From contig ML133388.1 of assembly GCA_003864495.1 (NCBI GenBank), positions 1,798,738-1,862,737 on the forward strand: a stretch of DNA of 64,000 bases, in the 5' to 3' direction. The DNA comes from Nemopilema nomurai (Eukaryota; Cnidaria; Scyphozoa; Rhizostomeae; Rhizostomatidae). Under the pieces are notes generated by a model. The model was not told the origin of the DNA. It ran no database searches and was given only the letters and a program-made list of their open reading frames with translations. Shown piece by piece: positions 1 to 11,447 of the stretch (positions are counted from its first letter, which is position 1; each line of letters starts with the position of its first letter). A program made the translations under genes and the position numbers.

Positions 1-3000
1 ATATACTTCATAACGACCCTGCGCATCGAGCTTGCATGCTGGAATACAAGCAACTGAAGGATGAGTTTGAGAATTATAAAAAAGAAACAAAAATATCAAG
101 TTCCTCGAAGCAAAGTGCAACTTTGGACAACCAAGAATTAGAGAATGCTAAAAAAGCTTCTAAGGATCTGGAAAATGAATTACGGAGCTTAAGAATGCTT
201 TTTGAAGGCAAAGAAAGAGATTATATTGACACTGTTTCTAATCTCCAGTGCGACTTGACTGAAGCGGGGGAGAAGCACAAATTTGATGTTGATAACATTC
301 ACGAAACTTATAAGTTAAAAATTTCGAATTTAGAAAGCCAAATCGTTAAACAGCGAGAAAGAACATTACAGTTATTAGAAGACAGAGATGCTGAAATCTG
401 TCGCTTAAAAGAAGGAAGTTTATCAAGTCCTATCGAAAAGCGGAGAGTTGAGTTTAGAAATGATTGGGACAAGGAAGTTTGTGCCGATGCACCTGTTGAT
501 GCGGAGCAGGCTGCTAAGAGGTCGATTGAAACCGAGGTTGCTGTGGGACAGCTTCTAACGAGGCAGAATAGTGTAGGTTTTTGCCCTGCCATGTGGAGTA
601 AGATAACTGTCTTGTAATGGTCCTTATACACGTAACTGTCTCTAGTTAGAGTCATTGTTCTGCGTTGTGGCATAGAGAAGGAAAACACCTTTGCCTTTTT
701 TCCGATGTTGGTGTCTGTTGTTCTACGCCAGGCCATGCTTAAACATAGGACTTGACAAATTTAAAATTAAATTCTCATGAGCTTTCTTTGTCGCCATTAT
801 GCGTTGCACTACAATCATGATTCTTTTTGTGCGTTGCCCCTAGGCTGGGTGTGAAGGAACCATGGTGTATTATATGCAAAAGCTAGCAAGTTTACAATCC
901 GAGATCGCTAGCTTGCGGGGGCAGAACTCGGAGCTTCAGTCTTCGCTTCGCGAGGAGGAGCGCAGGTGAGGTTTTGTGTTCGTTGGTCGTTTGACTTTGC
1001 ATGGAAAAGCTCAAAATTTCGAGCAATCCCCTTTTCTAAGAAAGTTTGTGAAGTGAACCTTTTCATATCTTTGTTTCTTGCGTTCGAATGAGTTTGATTT
1101 GTTTTCATTCACCCCCTCTCCCCCTACGAACAATGCTGTCCTAGTGCCAATCAAAGCGTCATTTTAGCACACAAATTTCTTCCCAAGATTGACTGGATGT
1201 TGTACTTGGTTACCAACATTGTTTGGGGAGATAAGGAGGGTATACAGCTATTGACGCATCAAATAAGTTGATTAATAATCAGTTATTGATCTTCAAACGG
1301 TACACAGCCATATTGGCCAAAATTAAGCCAAACTGCCAAAATTATTGGAACAATAACGACAATTTTTTTACTTTTCTCCATCTATCCTCCTTATTCCCCA
1401 CACACAAAACTGCCAAGCGAAGTGAAATTTTGGCGCCCAACATCTTCTTCGCATTGACTGGATTTGGGGGGGGGGGTAGAAGGAGGGGGTTAAGAGCCAT
1501 TAGTGCGTCAAATGAGCGAAAAATGATGAAACAAGTTAAAATCCTGAGATATTCCAAGAACTTTGGCAATAGAAGGGATCAGTTCGTAAACATGGTGCTG
1601 TCACAATAGAATAAAATGGACTGGCGGTTAAGTGGAAATCTTATGTTAGGCCTAGAAAAATTTTGACCTTTCAGTTTGTCACTTTTTAGACCTTTCAAGA
1701 TTGATGGTCTTCTTAGAAGACCCTTATATTTCCAAAGGCTCGTGCACTAAAATTTACTGTCAATGTCTTAAGAATTTTACTTATAACCCAGGGAAGAGCA
1801 ATTTGTTGGGCAAATGAAAATATTGAAGGAGGAGATAAGAAGACTAGAGAGAAACAGGTGATACTTCTATTTAGTGTATTATATCAAGTTGATATGATCA
1901 TTAATGTTGGTGAAGGCAAATTTATATTTTTATAATATTAGACAGTCCTAGTATGATATTGCAAAATAATTTTATATTAGGTTATAACATATGGATGCAT
2001 TTCTTGGGATGTTTGCCACGGCTTATAACAGTTATATTTTCAAGTGCTTAATTATTTTCTTTCAAATTTAATGTTGGATGGTTCTATTATTCTTTAAGTC
2101 TCGTGTAGTATTATTCTATGTTTTGATAAAGTATCGTATTTCATTATATTATGAGGTACGATTAAATATCATGTTAAATGGTTGATTAAATATAAAAAGT
2201 AGCATATATAATATAAATCTACTTAAAGCTTTAATACTATTATGTATCATGGAATATCATATTGTGGAGAACCACGGTACGTGATTTAATATTATACTGT
2301 ATTGTATCAATGCAATTCGTAAAGTATGATATAATCCATGATATAAACAAATAGCTCTTTTTAGTACAGTGTAGAATAATGCAAAATATATGATAGATTC
2401 ATAGCTATGTCCATTTTATTCGCGGTATCTTATCAAGGTTTCTTGTATGATATCCCAAACTTTAAAATGTGCGTCAATAAAATGATACTTTGTTTTAGCA
2501 CGCGAGAGACTGCTAACATGGAATACATCAAGAATATTTTCCTTCGCTACATGTTATCCGAATCGCAGTCTGTGAAACTCCAGTTAACAACAGCGATAGC
2601 GACCGTGTTACAATTCAGCCCTAGTGAGGTTTGTTGTTGCAATACTCTAGTTTACCCCCCCCCCCCCCCCTTCATAGCAAATATTTTAATTAAAATGTAA
2701 TAAGCTATGTAGAAGCCCCTCGTGTGGGGTCAAGGAGTTGCGGGGGCAGGGTTGTAGCGAAAATGATGCATCATACGCTCCTGTTTGCGATACATAGGGT
2801 GATATTTTAGTTGTCCTGTGCATTTTGGAATGGGCGTTTTCACTTGACCTGACTTTATTGAATTCAGTTCAATCTACGTTTGCGCTGTTGCGGCTCACCC
2901 ATATCCCGACCTGCGCAGGCGCCTCAAAGCACCGTTTGATTGATTATAAACTATTCAGATCAAACAAAATCTACATGACACTGGATATAACAGGGTAAAG

Positions 3001-6000
3001 AGAGAATCATTTGCAAACATATCATTGATCGTAATGGGACCAAGACTGTAGAATGACGTTACTAGTGAAGTTAAAAAAATTGGTTGATGTTATGACTTCT
3101 ATGAACAAGTTAAGGACATTTCTTTTTAATAAGTTTTAAATAGACATTTTAGGTTTTAGGGAGTTTTAGAAATCTTGAAGATGCTACATTTAAACTGCGC
3201 TATATTAAGTTATTTGCATTTTGTAACCAGCACACTGGCTAAGAACATGTGACCTTTTGCAATGAATCGACGTTCGAAAGTAAACCGTCAAGATAATGAC
3301 AACTGAATGGTTTATAAGAGTTGGGAATTAGAGTTTTGTTCATGATCTGCCCCTATACGGACCGGTTGGGAATATGATGAAATCAAATATTTATATCTGA
3401 AAGGTCTGAAAGTAATATTACAGGGCAGTATAATAGATCACGGAAGAAAACCCCTAGATTCATCTAGTTAACCAAGAGTTATTAACGCTGATTAACGCAT
3501 AAGTTGTAAAAAAGACTATCTTGTGTGTGTGCAAGCACTGAAGTCAGATGAGTGCCTCTGCCCCCTCCCCTCCCCCTCTCTTCCCAGCTACATCTGAAGC
3601 CCAGCTGTAACACTATTCTTTAGTGCGTTTATCTCTACGTCCGTCACCAGCCTTTCTACACTGCCTTAAAAATACTCTACTCCACAAAATTTTGGTCATG
3701 CGCCCCCTCCCCCATCCCCGCGGCAATCCCAGTTTCACAAGCCCTGATATACCACAGATGAGGATTGGAATATTTATTGATTAGAATGATTCTTATTCGC
3801 ATTGGTTATTCTACTTCTGCAAGTGGCATGTATTCGATCCTTCGTTGCCAGCGTACGTTTGTGCCTAATCGAGGTTGGCCACCAAGGCACCGCCAGATCC
3901 ACTGATGCACGACCCCTGCCCTCTTAGGCTGCAGGATATGCAGAGGAGCGTATAATTCAATAAGGCTGGACGAGGCGCTTGGCTTTGTGCCTGCACTACC
4001 TGTCTGACAGGAATCAAATTTTAAGTAAATGATATTACTACATACAAAAAGCCTTCTACTGGATCTCCGAGCTTACAGAAGAAGTAAGCTGATTTGGATC
4101 GTCAACTGGGATTCAGCTATCAAAGAATTATTATTTTTCTTGCATAATTGAGTTTATAATCTTGTTGTCTTGGCGCCCTATATTCGCGAAGAGTTCTATC
4201 GCACCAGAAATGTTTCCCTTTTCTTCAAACGGGATAGTTCTTTTTCGCTCACGACAAATATTGCAAGTTTCGAAGCGTACTTATTTCAAAGATGTTCTTC
4301 CAACTTTGGTCCTATTTTTTCCCGCAGCATCTCGCAGGAATACTACGCCTTGCGGGTCGATCCTTTGACTCTTACATTGCGGTAACTGCCAGACGGTTGA
4401 TCCTCTTTTCTGCCATTTATCTGTGTAATGCTTCTTTTGCGTAGATCTTTCACCACTACAGAATCACCGCAGCTACAGAACCTTGCTGTTAGTAAGCTCA
4501 AAGAGTCAGCAGCTAAAGTCTCTTCTTTCCGTCCACCACCCCCTCCCTCTTTCCACTTACCACCTAGTCCCTCCTTCCACTTACCACCTGGCTCCTCCTT
4601 CCACTTACCACCTGGTCCCTCCTTCCACTTACCACCTAGTCCCTCCTTCCATCCACCACCTAGTCCCTTCTCCCACTTACCACCTGGCACCTCCTTCCAC
4701 TTACCACCTAGTCCCTCCTTCCACTTACCACCTAGTCTCTCCTTCCACTTACCAAGTAGTCCCTCCTACCACTTACCACCTAGTCTCTCCTTCCACTTAC
4801 CACCTAGTCCCTCCTTCCACTTACCACCTAGTCCCTTCTTCCACTTACCACCTGGCTCCTCCTTCCACTTACCACCTAGTCCCTCCTTCCACTTACCACC
4901 TAGTCCCTTCTTCCACTTGCCACCTAGTCCCTCCTTCCATCCACCACCTAGTCCCTTCTTCCACTTACCACCTGGCTCCTCCTTCCACTTAACACCTAGT
5001 CCCTCCTTCCACTTACCACCTAGTCTCTCCTTCCACTTACCACCTAGTCTCTCCTTCCACTTACCACCTGGCACCTCCTTCCACTTACCAAGTAGTCCCT
5101 CCTCTCACTTACCACCTAGTCCCTCCTTCAACTTACCACCTAGTCCCTCCTTCCACCCACCACTCCCCCTCCCTCACCCTCTTTTTATGCATCCCCAATG
5201 CCGGTGCCACTGTCAGGGACCCTTGCCTAGCTTTGGCTCTAGTCTACACATCTTGATGTCCTGGGACTAAACTTCGACTCCAACCAGCAGAAACTCCTAT
5301 TTACAACAATGGACTTATTCACGAGGCCAGAAGAGACTGCTGTGGAATGTGAAAGACTTAAATCTCATGTTTTGACTACTGGAACGGTCTAAAGTTTATT
5401 GTTAGGCTATTATTTATTTGGGGACAATCTCGAAAATGCCAAATCGCTTCTTTTTTTAGTTGTAGCCCTAACTTTGATATTTGCTTGTAGTTCCCACGGT
5501 AGGTTGTATTTGACCTGAGAATGTTTTCTAAGCATTTTGTGTTCTCATTGGAGTGACAGATGGTTATGTTAATACATCTTTTCTTTCTTTCTTTCAATGA
5601 TTTATCAACCATGGCTCTCGTGGTTTCTTAAGAGTTTCTTTAGAGGCCTCCCGAAACACACCAGGAAAGAGTTTGGTGTGCATTTTCCTGGGAGTTCTTC
5701 GATGCTTGAAATTTGTTTACTTGAGTTCAAAATAAAGGATTAAGATAGTCCACCTAAGACTTTCCAAAACTCGTCCTGCAATACTTTTAATAGTGGCAGG
5801 TAGGAACATGAAAGTTATTGAATGCCAATGACTCTGTATGTGACACAAACTTGACATAGATTTATAATTCTTTCTACCAATATACTGAATGCCTTTTAAA
5901 AAAGCTTGGCAACACTGTAAAGCTTAGCATTAATGTGATTGAACATTCCTTGGAATTCCTTCTTTCTAATCACTCAAGTTCCATGACATCAAACTCCAGC

Positions 6001-8736
6001 TGTAAGTGGATATCTTCTTTGTTTACCGTTTTACTTTGCAATTTGTGCCATTAAGAATGGAGATTTTGAGTAGAGGCAATTAGGAAGTGGTCTTGACAAG
6101 ATTTTCTATAAGAAGTAAATGATAACGAAAGGAATGGAGTTAGACTAAGATGAATGATGTTCTTAGTTAAGTGGACTTAACTTTTCTCGTCCTTTGTGCT
6201 AAGGTATGGTGATGGCCCATTTTGCAAATAGGCTATAGCACTGGAGCAAAGAACGTTGACGGGGAGAGACAAAATCGAAAAAATGAAGATTGTAGGCATA
6301 AGCTAGATTTAAGGCGGTTTCTTCCAAGATGACATGTTCTAGTAATAAGGGATTGAGCTCTCGGTATTGAGTGAGTAACTTTTTGGAAAGTTGGGTGGGT
6401 GACAGAATTAGTTACGGAAATTATAATTTCTGTTTGTGGTCAAGACGTTTCGAACCAAAGAGCTCGCACGAGCTGTCGAATTGCGTATCATGGCTCAGTT
6501 TATAAAACGGAGTTAACCATAAAAATAATGAATGGTTCTTATTTGACATTAGAATTTCTTGAGTTCTCTTCCAATTTTTACGTAGGCCAACGATTACCGC
6601 ACAAGGGTGTATCACCAGCAGAAATGATCGCGCGAGATCCTTGCCGCTCTGCCGCATCGCACTCTGCAACACCCGTTGTTGTACTTGCGGCAATGCTGCA
6701 CCGCCCGCACCAGATCACCGTGCAAACCTACACGTCCGCGCGGCATCAGTGAAAGACGCTCTGTTTTCATCCCTGGTGTGTTAGCATAAACCTTAACAGC
6801 GGTCGACTTCTGCAAATCCTCTTAGGAAATCCAAATTAGGATTATTGAAATTTTGCCATGTCGTCTCCTAACTCATATGATAACAACTTTGAACGGTACA
6901 TGGGCGATTAACGATTTGACCCAGAAGAAGACTGGCTAGACCAACCATTTTATTTTGGTCTATTTCGAATACCAGTCATCCGATGGTTGACAACAAGTCT
7001 TAATTGGTGTTAATTTGGAACCATCTATGATTCGTACTGATAATTCGTTTAATTCTGTTCTGTGTGGTAGACCATAATAGACAGCTTGTCATCTCGAAAG
7101 ACCCACAGTCTGAACTATCTACAAAGCCTGAACCAACTCGAAGGTCTGAAACAAATAAGCCACACATTGTAACATTCTCTTTCCAACTGTACGATTATGC
7201 ACCTCTGATGCAGAAAATATGTTATAACACAATTAAACATACAATTCGTGGATAATACCTGAAAATCATGAGAACAAATTCATAAATACGATTATGCAAC
7301 TCTGATGCAGAAAATATGTTATAACACAATTAAACATAAAAGACACGAGTACACTTAAAATTACGAGAACAAATCCAGAGGTGGATGTTTTACAACTTTT
7401 TCCCAAAGTGTATAACTTTAAAAAAATTAGCTTAAGGATTGCAGAAAAAAGCTTCTAGAAGGCGGTTTTCTCTTTCTTCGTTCATGTCGGGAAATGGCGG
7501 CTTTTTGCGCCAGATTCTTGCTTTTGGTCCATCGCAGTTCAACCACTTCTTAATCTTACTATTCAAGTTGGATAATCCTAATATGAAATAACTTCTACAA
7601 TTTACATCTAGAACGTAAATAAAGCATAAATGCAGTTCTATTCTTATTTTGTAGAAGTTGATATATTATTTCAGCTCGCAATAAACAGATGAAATTATTT
7701 AATAACAGTTGCAACAGGCTTGTCGTAGTAAACAGGTCCTGGGGCTTGTTTTGAATTGGCTTCCACGCGTTGCTATGGAGGAGCCTCTACTGATATACAC
7801 AAGACAATGGAACATGTTGCATCTAGACTTCGTCACGTGGGCTTCCACTGTGCCTTGTAGTTTGACTCTCTTCAAATATTCAAAGACAAATAGGGAGTCT
7901 TTGCTTTGATTTGCCAGCTGATTTCATGTATTTTGTCTAGGCTGGCGATTTGTATTTTAAGGATGGGGGGGGGGGGGGAGTTACAAAATGTGAAAGTTAA
8001 ACGGAATTTTATTTATTTCTTTCTATTTCTTTCGATTTATTTTTATCTATTTCTTTCCACATTTCCCTAAAATTGTTTGCTCTTCAAACCTGGAGTAGCC
8101 ATGTCCCGCCTATACCCCTGACAGAAAGTGAAGAATCAAACCGACATTGACTACTCATACCTGTTTACAATAGCTCAACCATACATATCTCATCTTTTCT
8201 ATGCAAAGAAAGTATAATGAAGGGGTAACCCTGACCGATTCTTTGGTGTTTCCTGGCCAATCCGTTTATTTTCTTTTCTTTAGCATGTTTTCTTAGTAGT
8301 AAAATGTTTCTTTTGTCTAGGTCAACAGCTTACGAAAAAAGCAGAATGGGTGGTGGCCAAGCCAATGAGCATAATCATAATCATAACTTGTAAGTTTTTT
8401 TTGTTTACCCTGCATATCATGCTTGCTCCTGTAATTTGGTGACACTGGCTGACACAACCCATTGCTTTGCTTTCATCGATCATGTACGTTTTTGCAGACG
8501 ATGGCTTTTTCTATAAATATGACAAAAACTTTAAGCAGGAACGTTTTTTGATTGATACGGTGCCATTCAAAGCAGAAAAGGAAACGAAGTCATATGTTCC
8601 CTCAGATGACACAGTTGATATCACAATAAGCCGAGTCTATAGTAGCTTTGTACCAATTGACACAGATTCAGATGGCTTCAGAAAGAAAAAAGGGAAAAAA
8701 GATTCGATTGGATTTGTTGTACCAAACAAACTCTGA
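1..8736 (+). CDS. GCC1: GRIP-domain coiled-coil golgin (GCC1-like), 3' part, 6 exons
   Basis: Proteins of this family sit on the trans-Golgi, where the C-terminal GRIP domain binds ARL1-GTP and the coiled coil tethers vesicles. Exons by frame and splice sites: 1-572 (open to the window edge), 844-965, 1792-1857, 2499-2623, 8321-8389 and 8498-8736; phases agree at every junction. The first exon is Lys/Glu-rich heptad coiled coil. The third encodes a KEEIRRLER helix that leads into the GRIP domain in the fourth (ANMEYIKNIFLRYM, later VLQFSPS). The 5' end is missing. Exon 4 has two possible donors: after 2623 (GTGAGG), which keeps the frame open through exons 5 and 6, or after 2628 (GTTTGT), which keeps the SPSE motif but ends at a TGA at 8366-8368. 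I prefer the first because exon 5 has a perfect GTAAGT donor. The GRIP domain is certain; the GCC1 assignment rests on the pre-GRIP helix and is likely, not proven. Confidence 0.75.
966..1791 (+). other. Intron 2 of the GCC1-like gene
   Basis: The donor is GTGAGG at 966 and the acceptor is CCCAG at 1787-1791. The intron contains a G-run at 1467-1476 and no recognisable coding sequence. The neighbouring introns (573-843 and 1858-2498) are also plain AT-rich sequence. Confidence 0.6.
2499..2628 (+). CDS. GCC1: GRIP-domain exon
   Basis: This exon carries most of the GRIP domain: NMEYIKN start, hydrophobic helix IFLRYML, then KLQLTTAIATVLQFSP. The Tyr of the EYIKN motif corresponds to the conserved Tyr needed for ARL1 binding in known GRIP domains. 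The acceptor is TTTTAG at 2493-2498. Two donors, at 2624 and 2629, are 5 nt apart and give different C-termini. Confidence 0.8.
2880..3140 (+). mobile_element. Decayed 3' end of a non-LTR retrotransposon
   Basis: At 3034-3075 the plus strand reads GPRL-stop-NDVTSEVKK. After a frame change it gives NKLRTFLFNKF-stop at about 3102-3137. This matches the usual last residues of LINE reverse-transcriptase ORFs (GPRLWN..., then LKTFLFNKF). The Trp codon has become TAG and at least one frameshift is present, so the copy is dead. The upstream limit is a guess and the family cannot be named. Confidence 0.45.
4540..5165. repeat. 24-bp minisatellite, about 26 units
   Basis: The unit is close to CCACCTAGTCCCTCCTTCCA plus CTTA. 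It is repeated head to tail, with variants such as GGCTCCTCC, AGTCCCTTC, AGTCTCTCC and GGCACCTCC. A three- to four-unit block recurs near 4825-4900 and 4945-5020, so a higher-order repeat is present. Because 24 is a multiple of 3, frames stay open on both strands (PPSPSFHL on plus; GGKWKEGL-type on minus). The plus ORF, 4428-5270, would encode 280 aa but lies within the long intron of the golgin gene. Confidence 0.9.
7191..7340. repeat. Tandem duplication, period 97 bp
   Basis: A segment of about 55 bp beginning ACGATTATGCA at 7191 recurs at 7288 with one obvious mismatch (CACCTC versus CAACTC). Both copies run through a CAGAAAATATG block to AAACATA. Confidence 0.75.
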
Positions 8737-9145
8737 GACTTGACTTATTATGTATTATGGGCTGGAACATTTTTATAGGACAGTATCTTCAATTATGAAT
8801 TGCTTGTTACCAACCTTTTACTGCTCAAAGTCACCCTTGGAGGGAAAGGAGCATTCGTTAAGACATTCTCACTTCCATTTATAGCTATTGAGCACTAGCA
8901 ACTGATTGCAGTGGAAAAGCATTAAGCGAGGGAATGAAGGCGGGGTATCTGTAGAAGTATTAATAATTAGTCTTACTAATTAGTAAGAGAGAAGAATGCC
9001 AGGACGAGTATTTAACAAGGCGAGTCTCCAAATGAAGTCGTTGAATGTCCATTTGACTTGGTCAAAGCCGGAATTGTCTGGAGAAGGTAGTGAAAATGGT
9101 GCACACCAAGGAAACAAGGAACACTGTAACCCATAGTTAGTGTAG

Positions 9146-9547
9146 TACACGTTTTTTTCATAAGGAATCATTTTATAAGGAACCTACATGTAGAAGGCTA
9201 AAATATTTAAAGAACTTATACTACTAAAAACGAAATCCCTAAGGAACTTTTCGTTTAGAAATTTTTTTATAACTGCAAGCATCAAGAGCTAAAAAGCCCG
9301 TTTCATTCATTTGCAGCCAATATTCGCATAGATTGTTTGCTATTCGTGTGTCAAGTGCTTTATCGAGTAGTTTCCGCATAGTCTATCTCGCCCCTCTCTC
9401 TATTAAGTGTTAAGGCTTATTGATGTGCAGTGAAAATTAAGGACCTTTTAAGGAACTTTTGGTACTAAAATCTGATGACTTGAGGTCTACAAATAAGGAA
9501 CTTTTGGAACTAGGCCTTGCGGTAGGTTCCTTATAAAAAAGCGTGTA
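9146..9547. mobile_element. MITE with TA-flanked terminal inverted repeats
   Basis: The left end is TACACGTTTTTTTCATAAGG. The right end, reverse-complemented, is TACACGCTTTTTTATAAGGA and continues ACCTACC, matching a second ACCTAC block of the left arm at about 9182-9187. The ends begin with TA, consistent with a Tc1/mariner-type TA target duplication. The interior (402 bp in total) has no transposase but repeats AAGGAACTTTT several times (near 9242, 9453 and 9495). Confidence 0.7.
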
Positions 9548-11284
9548 TCTTTATGTTAAGTGCTAGTTGACGCCAGAGGTGGCTTCAGAGGAAGTCTGAA
9601 ATGGGACAATTGATAACTAGGGTTTAACAAGTTAAGTTGTTGAGTCACGGAAGCACTTATATTGACGGTTTTTTAAAGTAATTTGAAATCAATTGTTTTA
9701 AAGCAACGTTTAATTATATTTAGAAAAGGGGCTAGGCGCGGAGCAACAACCCCCAACCCCTTCAATCAGTCACTGGCCGACGACCCTTCTCGACTGACTT
9801 TTCTTAAAATTATTTAACTTAATTATCTACAAATGAGCTTCAGCAGTTGCCTTTTTGATGTTTTTAAATGTCTTTTCGACAAATATTTTCAAATGTTTTT
9901 CAAATCGACAACTCAGTTGAACTACTGAGCGGCTGATCGCGCACATCTTGAGAAATTATGCCGAGTCGCAGATCTGCCCATTCGCCCCATGCAGTTCGCA
10001 CATACCTGTCAGGTCGCGCGACTACTGCGAATCAAATGGAAACCGGCCTTTAGAAACCTCCCAATATCTCCCAAGACAACCACCCCAAGATAAATACATC
10101 TGTCAATAAGTTTGATATTGATATTTTTTAGACTCTTAAGGAGTACCAAAGCCTGTACCTCGAAGACACAAATAAAGAGAAAACCAGGAAGTCGGGATAA
10201 TTTCAAGGACATCATCAATGTTTAGCTTTCTTTACGACTTTTCAAAACCCTTCTCAATTGCAACAAATACAGCCAGGCCATTGAGATTCTTACGATTTGT
10301 AAATATGTATAGTGTAAGATTGATTGCCTCAGCTTGTGTCAGTTGACAAAAACATCCACGAATTGTCTATCTGCAACTTGGTATCCATTATCAACAATGT
10401 ACAAAATGAAAGAGATTCAGAAGTATCTCCTACTATAACTATTCCAACAAACGCCGTGCGTCTTTTGCGGTGTAATAAACGCTAAGTAATTAACGCCTCT
10501 CTTCATTAGGCGTTTGTCACATTCGCAACATATACACAAACGCCTTTAGAAGAAACTGTGATTTGAAGAGCAAGTATTCAAATAACGATTGTATTTATCA
10601 AATAAAATAGAACTCAATATTCATAGTCATTTAATATCGATACGAACGTAGTTTTTGTTTTTTGAAATACCACTCCATGTTTTTGTTCTTTTCTCATGAA
10701 TGAATCCTCCAAGCACTAATGGTATACCCTATAAGAATAGTACAGTTGCTACAGTCACATACGCAAATTATTGTGTCATTATTATTGTGAAACATACCTT
10801 GTGTCATTTCAATAAGTACTTCCTAATATGCCGCTTTCTAAGCAACTGGCCCTTATCAGTCTGTTCTCTTGTTTGTGTTTTCTTCCGTTGTGGGAACAAG
10901 TTTCCTTATTTTCACATTTTCCCAGCCCTTTTGTCAAGTCTGCTGATTTTGAATCTGTCAGATATTTTTGTTTTTGAAATGCTTTATGAAAATTCTTCCC
11001 ACGTCGATTGAACAGATTGGCCAACTTTTTGTTTCTTGCAATTTTGGATGTGTGAAAATGAAGCTGATGATGTCATTATGCAAACAAAGTCCCAGTTCCC
11101 ATAACAAGACAATACTAAATCCTGATAACCTTTTGGCAGTTCTATAGAACACAAGGCAATTGTCAAGGTATTTTATCTCGGTTTTTCACTCTGTTCGTTG
11201 AAATCTTTCCCTTTAAGACTCCATGTCTTATCTATATATAGTCCTTCTTTCACCTAACAAAGGACACTCTTATCTCTTTCCCAG

Positions 11285-11447
11285 CAAATGCTCTTGGTTA
11301 CATAACACTGATTCTAATTGGTGGAATCGCCAAATTTCGTGACTTAGGTGGCCTAAGTTCAATTTTGCTGGACGCTTTATCGATCATAGTGGCAGGTTCC
11401 ATTGCTGCTGCTACATCAATTCGAGGCGCTATCGTCACCAAAAAGAG
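11285..11447 (+). other. Possible orphan exon with two hydrophobic segments
   Basis: A strong acceptor (TTATCTCTTTCCCAG, ending at 11284) precedes an open frame reading NALGYITLILIGGIAKFRDL and then DALSIIVAGSIAAATSIRGA, two plausible membrane helices joined by a short charged loop. A donor-like GT follows at 11448 but is weak (GTGGAA), and the frame itself stays open to 11547. I could not name a family or find partner exons, so this may be chance. Confidence 0.25.

Larger units (their letters stand above)
2624..8320 (+). other. Long intron 4 of the GCC1-like gene
   Basis: This 5.7-kb intron separates the GRIP exon from the tail exons. It contains a C-run near 2655-2670, a decayed LINE fragment, the 24-bp minisatellite, a 97-bp-period tandem duplication and a poly-G tract near 7966-7978. 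Other open frames inside it look like chance ORFs. Confidence 0.6.

Noticed and set aside
4343..5074. Minus-strand Gly/Lys-rich ORFs
   Set aside because: They are the complement of the 24-bp minisatellite, open only because the period is a multiple of 3.
10490..10512. Hairpin AACGCCT...AGGCGTT
   Set aside because: A 7-bp stem is too short to separate from chance in this amount of sequence.
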